Source: Neptuniibacter sp048548695
GTDB taxonomy: Bacteria > Pseudomonadota > Gammaproteobacteria > Pseudomonadales > Balneatricaceae
Assembly: GCF_048548695.1 (NCBI RefSeq)
Contig: NZ_JBLYIF010000008.1
Length of the DNA: 64,000 nucleotides
Strand: one strand, 5' to 3'
Part shown: one piece after another, positions 17,143 through 25,735 of the stretch
How positions within the stretch are numbered: the first letter of the stretch is position 1
How the letters are laid out: every line of letters starts with the position of its first letter
Translations under genes and position numbers: made by a program
The notes under the pieces: model-generated
The model's input: the letters and a program-made list of their open reading frames with translations, nothing else
Database searches by the model: none
Told to the model about the DNA's origin: nothing

Positions 17143-17673
17143 TTAGATAATAAGCTGTTTAGGGAAATTACCCCGTGAGAGCACGGAATTGTGCTGACAT
17201 AAGGAGAGCAGCTCACTCAGGTCACCCTCGGTCTGAGACGACATAATTAAAGCATAGTGTTCTTCGCCAATAACTGGCCGAGCCTGATCGAGCAAGCGAT
17301 GAAATAGCGGGTCGCCTTTGCCTGACAACGTTAGCAAAAAGTCGGCAAACGCACCCAACAGCGCATCACTATCATAGGAGGCAACCGCCAGATAGATACG
17401 CTTTACATGGTAGCGGAGCGATTTAGGGTTGGCAGCGACCATACGGACAAAGTGATACAACAAACGCTTACCCTGACGGCCACGATAGATTAAGTAGCGA
17501 GAATGCTGGGCATCAAACGCAGCCTGAATACGATCGGTATTCACACTATACAGCCCTGTCCCGGCAATCTGACCTGTTTGCTCTAATGCATCCACTTGGT
17601 TCACCAGCAATATATTTAATCTATTATTAGGGCTCGCTGAGAGTGAATAACCTATCGGCCATTTCTCAGGCAA
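17143..17673 (-). CDS. Uncharacterised helical protein, first gene of the Roadblock cassette
   Basis: A 176-aa protein from a TTG start; no ATG or GTG lies between the TTG and the upstream in-frame stop, and no clear Shine-Dalgarno is seen, so the true start is uncertain. The sequence (RHFV-type helices, KRIYLAVASYDSDALLGAFADFLLTLSGKG, LFHRLLDQARPVIGEEHYALI) looks mainly helical and cytoplasmic. No known motif. It lies 30 bp upstream of the receiver-like gene and divergent from acnB. Confidence 0.6.
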   Translation of the reverse strand: MPEKWPIGYSLSASPNNRLNILLVNQVDALEQTGQIAGTGLYSVNTDRIQAAFDAQHSRYLIYRGRQGKRLLYHFVRMVAANPKSLRYHVKRIYLAVASYDSDALLGAFADFLLTLSGKGDPLFHRLLDQARPVIGEEHYALIMSSQTEGDLSELLSLCQHNSVLSRGNFPKQLII

Positions 17674-17931
17674 CTTGAAGCAGTTTAACGCGAGGATGCC
17701 TAAGCGTCATATCGCATTTTATTAAAAACCGCCACCAACCCTAGCACCACATCTTCCCAATAATCCTGCTAAGCATCGCGTAGTCAGTGCAGGGATTCAA
17801 TATCTACATCGACATTAATTACCCCGAGCCTAACACTATGTTTTTCCTGCAGATAATAGGTTTTATGCAATAAACAGCCTAAAGTCGCTGATTTTAATCA
17901 GAAAGTATTACTCCCCCACCCCATCCCAAAC
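17674..17931. other. Intergenic region between the Roadblock cassette and acnB
   Basis: The 383-bp gap should hold divergent promoters. No RNA gene, repeat or convincing minus-strand promoter was seen in this part. The acnB promoter candidate lies at its right end. Confidence 0.4.
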
Positions 17932-17960
17932 TTAACTTTATGCGCCATCTTCGGTAGAAT
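17932..17960 (+). promoter_or_regulatory. Candidate acnB promoter
   Basis: TTAACT, 17 bp, TAGAAT. Each box matches four or five of six consensus bases with ideal spacing. The leader would be about 90 nt and includes CCACCGA (17999-18005) that can pair with TCGGTGG (18027-18033) shortly before the ribosome-binding site. Confidence 0.5.
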
Positions 17961-18056
17961 TCAGGTCCGCCAATCGATTTTCGACTCCTTTCGATAAGCC
18001 ACCGACACAGCCATTCCTGATCACGATCGGTGGTAACACATTATGAGGGCTCTAAC

Positions 18057-20648
18057 GTGCTTGAAGCTTACCGTAAACATGTAGAAGAACGCGCCGCAGA
18101 AGGCGTGCCACCAAAGCCACTGGACGCAGAACAAACGGCTGCCCTGGTTGGGCTGCTGAAAAACCCACCTGCTGGTGAAGAAGCTTTCCTGGTTGACCTG
18201 CTGACCAACCGCGTACCTGCTGGTGTAGACCAGGCTGCCTATGTTAAAGCCGGGTTCCTGGCTGCAATTGCGAAAGGTGAAGCTGAGTCCCCACTGATCA
18301 ACAAAGTCAAAGCAGTAGAATTGCTGGGCACTATGCTGGGCGGCTACAACATTCAGCCATTGGTTGAAGCACTGGATGACGCTGAACTAGCACCGACTGC
18401 TGCACACGCACTGTCCCATACCCTGCTGATGTTTGACGCGTTCTACGACGTTAAAGACAAAGCAGACGCCGGCAATGCAGCAGCTAAGCAGATCATGCAA
18501 TCCTGGGCTGATGCCGAGTGGTTTACGTCTAAACCCGCTGTCGCTGAAAAAATCACTGTTACCGTATTTAAGGTACCAGGCGAAACCAACACCGACGACC
18601 TGTCTCCGGCCCCGGATGCGTTCACCCGTCCAGATATCCCTCTGCACGCCAACGCTATGCTGAAAATGGCGCGTGAAGGTATCGAACCTGAAGTTCCTGG
18701 CGTCAAAGGCCCAATCGCTCAGATCGAAGCCGTAAAAGCTAAAGGGCACCCAGTTGCCTATGTAGGCGACGTAGTAGGTACAGGCTCCTCTCGTAAGTCC
18801 GCAACCAACTCCGTGTTGTGGTTCTTCGGTGACGACATTCCTGCTGTACCTAACAAACGTGCTGGCGGTTACTGCTTCGGTGGTAAAATCGCACCTATCT
18901 TCTTTAACACCATGGAAGATGCGGGTGCCCTGCCAATCGAAATGGATGTTAACAAAATGAATATGGGTGACGTTATCGACGTATACCCATATGAAGGCAG
19001 AGCCGTAAACGCCGAAACTGGCGAAGAACTTTGCACCTTCGGCCTGAAAACCCAGGTCCTGCTGGACGAAGTCCGTGCCGGTGGCCGTATCCCACTGATT
19101 ATTGGTCGTGGCCTGACTACTAAAGCCCGCGAAGCAATGGGTCTGGAAGAGTCTGACCTGTTCCGTGTACCAGAGCAGCCGGCCGACACTGGCAAAGGCT
19201 TCACCCTGGCGCAGAAGATGGTCGGTAAAGCCTGCGGTCTGGAAGGTGTTCGCCCTGGCATGTACTGCGAACCTAAGATGACTACCGTTGGCTCTCAGGA
19301 TACCACTGGCCCAATGACCCGTGACGAGCTGAAAGACCTTGCTTGCCTGGGCTTCTCTGCCGACCTGACCATGCAGTCCTTCTGTCATACTGCGGCTTAT
19401 CCGAAGCCGGTAGACGTGGATACTCACCACACGCTGCCAGATTTCATCATGACCCGCGGCGGTGTTTCGCTACGTCCTGGCGACGGTGTTATCCACTCTT
19501 GGTTGAACCGCATGCTACTGCCAGATACCGTAGGGACCGGTGGTGACTCCCACACCCGTTTCCCACTGGGCATCTCTTTCCCTGCTGGCTCTGGTCTAGT
19601 TGCATTCGCGGCAGCAACCGGTGTTATGCCTCTGGATATGCCTGAGTCTGTACTGGTTCGCTTCAAAGGTAAGCGCAACCCTGGCATCACTCTGCGAGAC
19701 CTAGTTCATGCGATTCCTTATTACGCGATTCAGTCCGGTCACCTGACTGTTGAAAAAGCGGGTAAGAAAAACATCTTCTCCGGTCGCGTTCTGGAAATTG
19801 AAGGCCTCAACGACCTGACTGTTGAGCAGGCATTCGAATTGTCCGATGCCTCTGCAGAGCGTTCTGCAGCTGGCTGTACAATTACCCTGGGCGAAGAGTC
19901 TGTTGCCGAGTACCTGCGCTCCAATGTAGTTATGCTGAAGTGGATGATCGCTGAAGGTTACGGTGACCCTCGCACCATTGAGCGCCGCATTAATGCCATG
20001 GAAGATTGGCTGGCTAACCCAAGCCTGATGCGTGCCGATGCAGATGCCGAATACTCAACTATCATCGAAATCGATCTGGCCGATATCAAAGAACCTATTC
20101 TTTGTGCGCCAAATGATCCTGATGATGCTCGCCTGCTATCTGAAGTTGCAGGTCAGCAGATCGATGAAGTATTTATCGGTTCATGTATGACTAACATCGG
20201 CCACTTCCGTGCTGCGGGCAAACTGCTGGACGCAGCGGGCGGTTCCGTGCCAACTCGCATGTGGATTGCACCACCAACCAAGATGGATGCAGCCCAGCTG
20301 AGCGACGAAGGTTATTACAACATCTTCGGCAAAGCAGGTGCTCGTATGGAAATGCCAGGTTGTTCTCTGTGTATGGGTAACCAGGCACGCGTAAACGACA
20401 ACAGCACAGTGGTTTCCACTTCTACCCGTAACTTCCCGAACCGCTTGGGTACTGGCGCGAACGTATACCTGGCATCTGCGGAACTGGCTTCCGTCGCTGC
20501 GGTAACCGGCAAGCTACCAACGGTTGCAGAGTACATGGAATATGCGAAAAACATCGACAGCATGGCTGGCGAAGTATACCGCTACCTGAACTTTGACCAG
20601 ATGGACAGTTACGTTGAAAGCGCTTCTGGCGTAACCCTGTCAGCCTAA
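18057..20648 (+). CDS. acnB: Bifunctional aconitate hydratase 2 / 2-methylisocitrate dehydratase AcnB
   Basis: An 863-aa aconitase B. It interconverts citrate and isocitrate in the TCA cycle, and the family also dehydrates 2-methylcitrate-derived intermediates, which may link to prpE in this window. N-terminal HEAT-like domain about 1-155, swivel domain about 165-380 (the aconitase B order), then the catalytic part. The [4Fe-4S] ligands are in EVFIGSCMTNIGHFR and PGCSLCMGNQARV. The start GTG at 18057 gives the family N-terminus (V/M)LEAYRKHVEERAAEG and has GAGGG seven bases before it. Length matches E. coli AcnB (865 aa). Confidence 0.98.
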   Translation: MLEAYRKHVEERAAEGVPPKPLDAEQTAALVGLLKNPPAGEEAFLVDLLTNRVPAGVDQAAYVKAGFLAAIAKGEAESPLINKVKAVELLGTMLGGYNIQPLVEALDDAELAPTAAHALSHTLLMFDAFYDVKDKADAGNAAAKQIMQSWADAEWFTSKPAVAEKITVTVFKVPGETNTDDLSPAPDAFTRPDIPLHANAMLKMAREGIEPEVPGVKGPIAQIEAVKAKGHPVAYVGDVVGTGSSRKSATNSVLWFFGDDIPAVPNKRAGGYCFGGKIAPIFFNTMEDAGALPIEMDVNKMNMGDVIDVYPYEGRAVNAETGEELCTFGLKTQVLLDEVRAGGRIPLIIGRGLTTKAREAMGLEESDLFRVPEQPADTGKGFTLAQKMVGKACGLEGVRPGMYCEPKMTTVGSQDTTGPMTRDELKDLACLGFSADLTMQSFCHTAAYPKPVDVDTHHTLPDFIMTRGGVSLRPGDGVIHSWLNRMLLPDTVGTGGDSHTRFPLGISFPAGSGLVAFAAATGVMPLDMPESVLVRFKGKRNPGITLRDLVHAIPYYAIQSGHLTVEKAGKKNIFSGRVLEIEGLNDLTVEQAFELSDASAERSAAGCTITLGEESVAEYLRSNVVMLKWMIAEGYGDPRTIERRINAMEDWLANPSLMRADADAEYSTIIEIDLADIKEPILCAPNDPDDARLLSEVAGQQIDEVFIGSCMTNIGHFRAAGKLLDAAGGSVPTRMWIAPPTKMDAAQLSDEGYYNIFGKAGARMEMPGCSLCMGNQARVNDNSTVVSTSTRNFPNRLGTGANVYLASAELASVAAVTGKLPTVAEYMEYAKNIDSMAGEVYRYLNFDQMDSYVESASGVTLSA

Positions 20649-20663
20649 AGGCACAGGCCTCAA

Positions 20664-20695
20664 TAAAAAACCCCGCATAAGCGGGGTTTTTTTTG
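20664..20695 (+). terminator. Rho-independent terminator of acnB
   Basis: AAAACCCCGC, loop ATAA, GCGGGGTTTTTTTT, beginning about 16 bp after the stop codon. Confidence 0.93.
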
Positions 20696-20849
20696 ACCTA
20701 AACCATTATTCACAACTGCATTAAAACCACGCCAAGTACCTCTGCTTTTCTCAGTCACACAAAAAAACAGAAACGTGAACATGCAAAATTATTTTGAAAA
20801 ACATTCATTCATTGAATATTATTACTTTTTAAAACGTTAATCCGAGTCT

Positions 20850-20868
20850 GTAGTAACCAGTAGTAACC
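20850..20868 (+). repeat. Direct repeat GTAGTAACC x2 upstream of an orphan ORF
   Basis: GTAGTAACC, one base, GTAGTAACC. The 10-bp period places both copies on one face of the helix, as for cooperative protein binding. The rest of the gap (20696-21018) shows a weak stem, CTGCCA/TGGCAG, near 20897-20923, and no RNA gene. Confidence 0.4.
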
Positions 20869-21018
20869 TAAAGCAATTACATTGTAGGTTGCAGCCTGCC
20901 AGCCACGCATTTTGGCAGCAGGAAACAGTAGCCATACCACCCCTACCCGGCAAAGAACTACGAATAACAACTAGCAAAACTAACACCACGATCAACAATA
21001 GTGTTGAAGGAACAGAAC

Positions 21019-21315
21019 ATGACCGCCCTTCCTCGAGGCGCACAGGCAATCTGTGATTTGTTTGAGTGCGAGATCATTACTCAGCTTGAGGTATGCCCCA
21101 TTACCCTGGGCGTAGTGCGCGTGTACGCACTTGGCATGCACCCTGATCCAATCATTGGTGAAGCCGGGTTTGTGCTGACAGATTATTTCAAAAGCGAAGC
21201 CGGACTACATGCTTACTGCCTGACAGATGAAGGCTTGGCAACAATCGCAAAAGTTGCAGATGAAATTTTCCCTGACTGGGATGCACAGCTGGATACCTTT
21301 TCTCAGCTAGCCTAA
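21019..21315 (+). CDS. Hypothetical 98-aa protein
   Basis: I do not recognise this protein. The ATG at 21019 is preceded by AAGGAACAGAAC, a proper ribosome-binding site, which together with coding-like composition supports a real gene. It is acidic, has no signal peptide or membrane segment, and contains three cysteines (AICDLFECEI, EVCPITLG). It stands alone between acnB and a convergent thioredoxin-fold gene. Confidence 0.7.
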   Translation: MTALPRGAQAICDLFECEIITQLEVCPITLGVVRVYALGMHPDPIIGEAGFVLTDYFKSEAGLHAYCLTDEGLATIAKVADEIFPDWDAQLDTFSQLA

Positions 21316-21363
21316 GTTTCTCTACTCCTCCCCAGCTCGGCACACCTTGGTTGCTCCGCGCAT

Positions 21364-21981
21364 TTAACCTAACCCTGCCTGACTGTTGCTATGCTTACTC
21401 AGCTGCGCCTCAAGCCACTCCAGCGGTCGATGCCCAAACCACTGATCAAGAATCATCATGTCGCTATCAAACAGTATCCAACTTGGCGTGCCTTGCAGTT
21501 GATTATTCAGAAAGGTACGGCCGGTATACAGCACCGGCTGCAATCTGGCGTTAAGCATTGCCATGGTTTGCTGCACGGGCTTCTGATCTAACCCCATATC
21601 AGACAAGGCCTGCTCTAATACACTGCGCATCGCCTCAATCTGCCCTGGCTGGGCAAACCGATCCATTATGACTGGAACCGAAATACGATACGGTAATGCC
21701 CGGTGACCAAGGCGAGAGAAATAACGAGCAGATGCCTGAGTCAAGTACCCTTTGTCCAGCAATAAACGGGTATTTTCTGCTGTATTCAGCGCAAAGTCCT
21801 CAAATGCTGTCGATAAGGCAAACAGGTTCAAGCGAGGAAATAATGGCTGCAACGCCTGCAACTGAGGCAACGCCTGATTCAAGCAACCTGGGCAGTTAAC
21901 CTGAAACACCAGCATAAGGTTCAAGCGGGACAATGTCAGTTCACCCTGTATCACCTTGCCGGTCTGAAGTTCCAGACGCAT
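21364..21981 (-). CDS. Thioredoxin-fold protein with CPGC motif
   Basis: A 205-aa protein with a redox-like motif VNCPGCLNQALP near residue 35, as in TlpA/AhpC-like thioredoxin folds, and a cis-Pro-like segment QGTPSWILFDSD near 170. No signal peptide, so probably cytoplasmic. The middle part (about 70-160) is a helical insertion like that seen in DsbA- or peroxiredoxin-type proteins. The start is taken as the second of two ATGs, at 21981, seven bases after GGAGG; the first, at 21984, is only four bases away. It follows cysB by 16 bp, which suggests an operon and perhaps a link to sulfur or oxidative stress. The substrate is unknown. Confidence 0.75.
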   Translation of the reverse strand: MRLELQTGKVIQGELTLSRLNLMLVFQVNCPGCLNQALPQLQALQPLFPRLNLFALSTAFEDFALNTAENTRLLLDKGYLTQASARYFSRLGHRALPYRISVPVIMDRFAQPGQIEAMRSVLEQALSDMGLDQKPVQQTMAMLNARLQPVLYTGRTFLNNQLQGTPSWILFDSDMMILDQWFGHRPLEWLEAQLSKHSNSQAGLG

Positions 21982-21997
21982 CATGTTGCCTCCGGTC

Positions 21998-22972
21998 TTA
22001 CAGGTCAGGTAGCTCCTGACCGGCAAACAGGTCATCTACCTCCTGCCGGCTACCGCAGGCTAAAACCCGCTGCACTACTTCAGGTGTCAGGTGAGGCGCA
22101 AAACGCTGGATAAAGTCATACATATATCCGCGCAAGAATGTCCCTTTGCGAAAACCAATTTTGGTCGTACTCGCCTCAAACAAATGACTGGCATCCAGTG
22201 CCACCAGATCCTGGTCGACTTCTGGCTCAAACGCCATGGTGGCAATAATACCAACGCCAAGCCCCAGGCGGACATAGGTTTTGATGACATCGGAATCTAC
22301 CGCAGTGAACACCACCTTCGGCGATAAACCTTCCCGACGGAAAGCCTCATCCAGCTTCGAACGACCAGTAAAGCCAAACACATAGGTAACAATCGGATGA
22401 GCGGCAAGATCAGCCAAGCTGAGTCGAGACACCTGCGCCAGCGGATGATCCTTGGGCACAACCACAGAACGGTTCCAGCGATAGCAAGGCATCATAATAA
22501 GATCAGCAAAATGCGACATCGCTTCCGTCGCAATGGCAAAATCCACCGTACCATCTGCTGCCATTTCGGATATTTGCATGGGTGTACCCTGATGCATATG
22601 CAGGGAAACATCCGGATACTCCTGAATAAACCCAGTGATGGTCTTGGGCAGCGCATAACGTGCCTGAGTATGCGTGGTTGCCACATCCAAGCTGCCTTTA
22701 CGCTCATCACTGAACTCCTGGGCAACTTGCTTAATATTCTCAACCTTTTGCAATATCTCACCGGCCACATCAAGAATGGCCTGACCGGCAGGCGTGATAC
22801 GGGTCAAGTGTTTACCACTGCGGGCAAACACTTCAACACCTAACTCATCTTCCAATAAACGTATCTGTTTACTGATACCGGGCTGGGAGGTATAGAGACT
22901 TTGAGCCGTCGCGGAAACATTCAGGTCATGTCGGGATACTTCCCAAATGTAGCGCAGCTGTTGCAGTTTCAT
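21998..22972 (-). CDS. cysB: LysR-type transcriptional regulator CysB
   Basis: A 324-aa LysR regulator, the activator of cysteine and sulfate assimilation genes in response to N-acetylserine. The N-terminal helix-turn-helix reads LNVSATAQSLYTSQPGISKQIRLLEDELG, a signature of CysB/Cbl, followed by the linker and periplasmic-binding-like effector domain. Length equals that of E. coli CysB. The second ATG (22972) is chosen because it gives the family start MKLQQLRYIWEV and sits six bases after GGAG. Confidence 0.95.
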   Translation of the reverse strand: MKLQQLRYIWEVSRHDLNVSATAQSLYTSQPGISKQIRLLEDELGVEVFARSGKHLTRITPAGQAILDVAGEILQKVENIKQVAQEFSDERKGSLDVATTHTQARYALPKTITGFIQEYPDVSLHMHQGTPMQISEMAADGTVDFAIATEAMSHFADLIMMPCYRWNRSVVVPKDHPLAQVSRLSLADLAAHPIVTYVFGFTGRSKLDEAFRREGLSPKVVFTAVDSDVIKTYVRLGLGVGIIATMAFEPEVDQDLVALDASHLFEASTTKIGFRKGTFLRGYMYDFIQRFAPHLTPEVVQRVLACGSRQEVDDLFAGQELPDL

Positions 22973-23161
22973 CATAAACTCCGAAGAGGCATCTGCATCT
23001 GCTTAAGATAACGACAGCGCCCCGGAACATGCTTTTTATAGTTAACAGCAACGGCCGTGCTTAACGCTGCTGCCTTAGAAAATTTTGTTGTCGGAACATC
23101 TCTTATAGTAACAGTTTAGAATAAGAACACCGCGTCCGACTGATATTTATACGGCTTAGCG

Positions 23162-24262
23162 CTAGCGCGACTTCAGACGCCGAATCTCTTCATCTTGCAA
23201 AATCAACTTTTTCTCAAGCGCCGCCATTTTACCCAGCACCCGATTTAACTCTTCATCTTTATCCTTGTACTGGATACGCACGGAGTTTTCGCGACGCACA
23301 TGTTCATTAGACGTGGTCATCTGCTTTTGACGCTGCATTTTAAGCTCTTCTTCCAAACCTTTGATTTTATCCTGCAAACGTTTAGTTTTATTAATCTCAG
23401 CCAATAACTGGCTGTTTAATTTAGAGACTTCACGAACCTGACTGGCCTGCTCATGCTTAATTTTTTTAAGCTGCTCATCAAGGTTCTTCAACTGAGTTTT
23501 CTGCATATCCAGCTTCACATCTTTGCGTGCAACTTCAGCCTGGAGTTCCTGAATATGTCGTGTCAGCGCAGCCTCTTTTTTACCCGCCTCTTCCCTTACC
23601 TTATCCAGAGATGTACGGAAATGTCGCGCGTCAGCCTCCGCCTTGCCAATACTGTCCATGGTATGGCGCTGCTCATCTTTCATTCGCAAATCAAATTTGC
23701 GCTTATGCTCTTCATGCACTTTGCGCAAATGGGTCAGCTCATGCTCCATGGCGCTGTGCTTTTGCGACTCTTTGTTACGCAACACAGTTTCATTATCAAG
23801 ACTCTGCTTGAGTACCTTCTTTTCAGCCTCAAGCGCCTTTATCAAGGTCCGAAACTCTTCGTTAAGCGCAGACTCTGTACGAATCTGCTCTTCCAAATTC
23901 AATGCCTTTTCCCGCGCTTCACTTAACACCCGCTCGGATTCACGAGATAAACTATCCGCCTCAAGACTGCCATCATAAGTGGGCTGGGTTTGCAGTGAAC
24001 TCAATGCTTCTTTAACTGCTGTCTGCCACAAACGGCCAAAAGCCTGATGCAGGCTTTCCGGAACTTCAGGTAGTTCCAGGTCGACTGGACTTAAGGCCAG
24101 GCGCTCTGGCGCCATTTGCCACCAAGAGTGAAAACCCTCAGCGATGGAATCCTCTGACACCCCCATTGATTCAGCAATCAAGCTTTGTGTCGGCTGCATA
24201 CCGGCCAGTAGAAGCCGGTCCGCAGTAGAATAAATCGTTTCTATATCGACTGAATCGTTCAT
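23162..24262 (-). CDS. KfrA-like DNA-binding protein with long coiled coil
   Basis: A 366-aa protein. Residues about 8-55 (IYSTADRLLLAGMQPTQSLIAESMG...) resemble the N-terminal DNA-binding domain of plasmid KfrA proteins (PF11740). From about residue 100 to the end it is a nearly continuous coiled coil rich in Glu, Lys, Leu and Gln (for example ALEAEKKVLKQSLDNETVLR), interrupted only by short polar breaks. KfrA of plasmids aids partitioning and organises DNA. Here the gene is chromosomal, 15 bp after rluC on the same strand, so a housekeeping or nucleoid-related function is possible. Function not established. Confidence 0.75.
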   Translation of the reverse strand: MNDSVDIETIYSTADRLLLAGMQPTQSLIAESMGVSEDSIAEGFHSWWQMAPERLALSPVDLELPEVPESLHQAFGRLWQTAVKEALSSLQTQPTYDGSLEADSLSRESERVLSEAREKALNLEEQIRTESALNEEFRTLIKALEAEKKVLKQSLDNETVLRNKESQKHSAMEHELTHLRKVHEEHKRKFDLRMKDEQRHTMDSIGKAEADARHFRTSLDKVREEAGKKEAALTRHIQELQAEVARKDVKLDMQKTQLKNLDEQLKKIKHEQASQVREVSKLNSQLLAEINKTKRLQDKIKGLEEELKMQRQKQMTTSNEHVRRENSVRIQYKDKDEELNRVLGKMAALEKKLILQDEEIRRLKSR

Positions 24263-24276
24263 GTTCTCTCAATCCC

Positions 24277-25239
24277 TTACTCAATACTGTCCAAACGCTC
24301 CAGCGCTGATCTTAGCCCCGGGTCCAATGGGGCCTTCACCACTTGACGGCCCCCTTCCGGTAGCGGGAAACGCAGCTCGGCGGCATGTAAAAACAGACGA
24401 TTAATGCCCTGCGCTTTCATCTCAGCATTTTCACTATCGATGCCATACTTCGGATCACCAATAATAGGATACCCGGCAAATTGGCAATGTACGCGAATTT
24501 GATGTGTTCTACCTGTGATAGGCCTCGCTTCTATCAACGTTGCCCGGGAGCCGAATCGCTGCAAGACCCGATATTCGGTCAACGATGGTTTGCCGTCCTC
24601 GGTTACTTTTACGACTCTCTCACCTGATTTAAGCTCATTTTTACGTAGCGGCGCATCCACTTGCCGCCGCCGATCCGACCAGCGACCGACCACCAAAGCA
24701 TGATAGATTTTGGTCACCCGTTTGCGTTGCAAGGCCTCATGCATAAATTTCAATGCACTGCGTTTTTTCGCCAACAGGATACAGCCTGAGGTATCTCGAT
24801 CAAGCCGGTGTACCAACTCGAGAAATTTCAATTGCGGCCGCATCTGTCTAAAGCACTCGATCAGACCAAGACTGACACCACTGCCACCATGTACAGCAAG
24901 CCCTGAGGGCTTATTGACCGCAATATACTCTTTACTTTCAAACAGAATCGCTTGCTCAAGCACAGTGGTTAGTTGCTCACTCACCTTGGGCGGCTCTGCT
25001 CGCTCCGCCACCCGCACTGGCGGTATCCGGACTATATCACCCGGTTGGAGCTTATATTCAGGCTTGATCCGCTTTTTATTCACCCGCACTTCGCCTTTGC
25101 GCAAAATACGATATACCAGGCTCTTTGGCACACCTTTTAAAGCGGTAATCAAGAAGTTATCAATGCGCTGACCCGCCTGATCTGCAAGAATTTCAATAAA
25201 ACGAACCTGTGCCGAAACGGGCTTTTCTGATACCGACAT
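24277..25239 (-). CDS. rluC: 23S rRNA pseudouridine(955/2504/2580) synthase RluC
   Basis: A 320-aa enzyme with an N-terminal S4 RNA-binding domain (about 20-85, GQRIDNFLITALKGVPKSLVYRILRKGEVRVN) and the RluA-type catalytic domain with the Asp in HRLDRDTSG near residue 147. Length is like E. coli RluC (319 aa). It is divergent from rne, an arrangement shared with enteric bacteria and pseudomonads. The next gene downstream, KfrA-like, follows within 15 bp. Confidence 0.94.
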   Translation of the reverse strand: MSVSEKPVSAQVRFIEILADQAGQRIDNFLITALKGVPKSLVYRILRKGEVRVNKKRIKPEYKLQPGDIVRIPPVRVAERAEPPKVSEQLTTVLEQAILFESKEYIAVNKPSGLAVHGGSGVSLGLIECFRQMRPQLKFLELVHRLDRDTSGCILLAKKRSALKFMHEALQRKRVTKIYHALVVGRWSDRRRQVDAPLRKNELKSGERVVKVTEDGKPSLTEYRVLQRFGSRATLIEARPITGRTHQIRVHCQFAGYPIIGDPKYGIDSENAEMKAQGINRLFLHAAELRFPLPEGGRQVVKAPLDPGLRSALERLDSIE

Positions 25240-25266
25240 AAATATTGTTTAAATCCGGTTAACGAA

Positions 25267-25295
25267 TTGATGCGTATGGGGTTTGCTGCTATATT
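25267..25295 (+). promoter_or_regulatory. Candidate rne promoter
   Basis: TTGATG, 17 bp, TATATT, with ideal spacing. It implies a leader of roughly 430 nt before the rne ATG, consistent with the long self-regulating leaders known for RNase E genes. Confidence 0.6.
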
Positions 25296-25299
25296 CTAC

Positions 25300-25735
25300 C
25301 GCTGCCGCGATCCGATGGCTTTATTTTTTTCGAATCCCGCATCACGGCATGTCTGCCGCACAATATCCACACCGGAAAGCAGACAGCGAAGTAATCGAAT
25401 TAACACAGCTTTTCACCCAGCCGGACACGTGTCGGTTGGCGATGGAGATGCACCCGAACCAGGAACCTGTCGTTTATATACGGCAGCCACAACCAGATAA
25501 AAGAACAATATTGGTTCGGGATTCCTCCATCAGGACATCCAGCCTGCCAGTTGCAGGGGGTCCAGTTAAATCCGCTAGCAGCACTCTAGCACCGTAGTGA
25601 AAACGCCAGCGCAGGCAGATGCCTTGCTGTAACGTATCCCCGGTTTAAGTATGCCGCTAGCCCTGGATTGATCCAGAAACCGACTCGGGCATTGGTGCTC
25701 GTTCGCGGCGTGAAAAGCGTTCACAAGAGAACGCT
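25300..25735 (+). promoter_or_regulatory. Long structured 5' leader of rne (feedback region)
   Basis: The leader holds a long stem: GATGGAG (25441-25447) pairs with CTCCATC (25525-25531), and CCCGAACCA (25453-25461) with TGGTTCGGG (25512-25520), enclosing a small hairpin CTGTCG/CGGCAG. A second, 7-bp stem AGCGTTC/GAACGCT (25716-25735) ends at the ATG and shows the candidate Shine-Dalgarno AAGAGA at its loop. RNase E leaders in enterics carry such stems (rne5 type) as sites for feedback cleavage. Matching to that RNA family has not been tested. Confidence 0.65.

Noticed and set aside
18387..19430. 347-codon open frame on the minus strand inside acnB
   Set aside because: Antisense shadow of a certain gene; no ribosome-binding site, no family-like sequence, rich in His/Val/Phe as expected from reversed codons.
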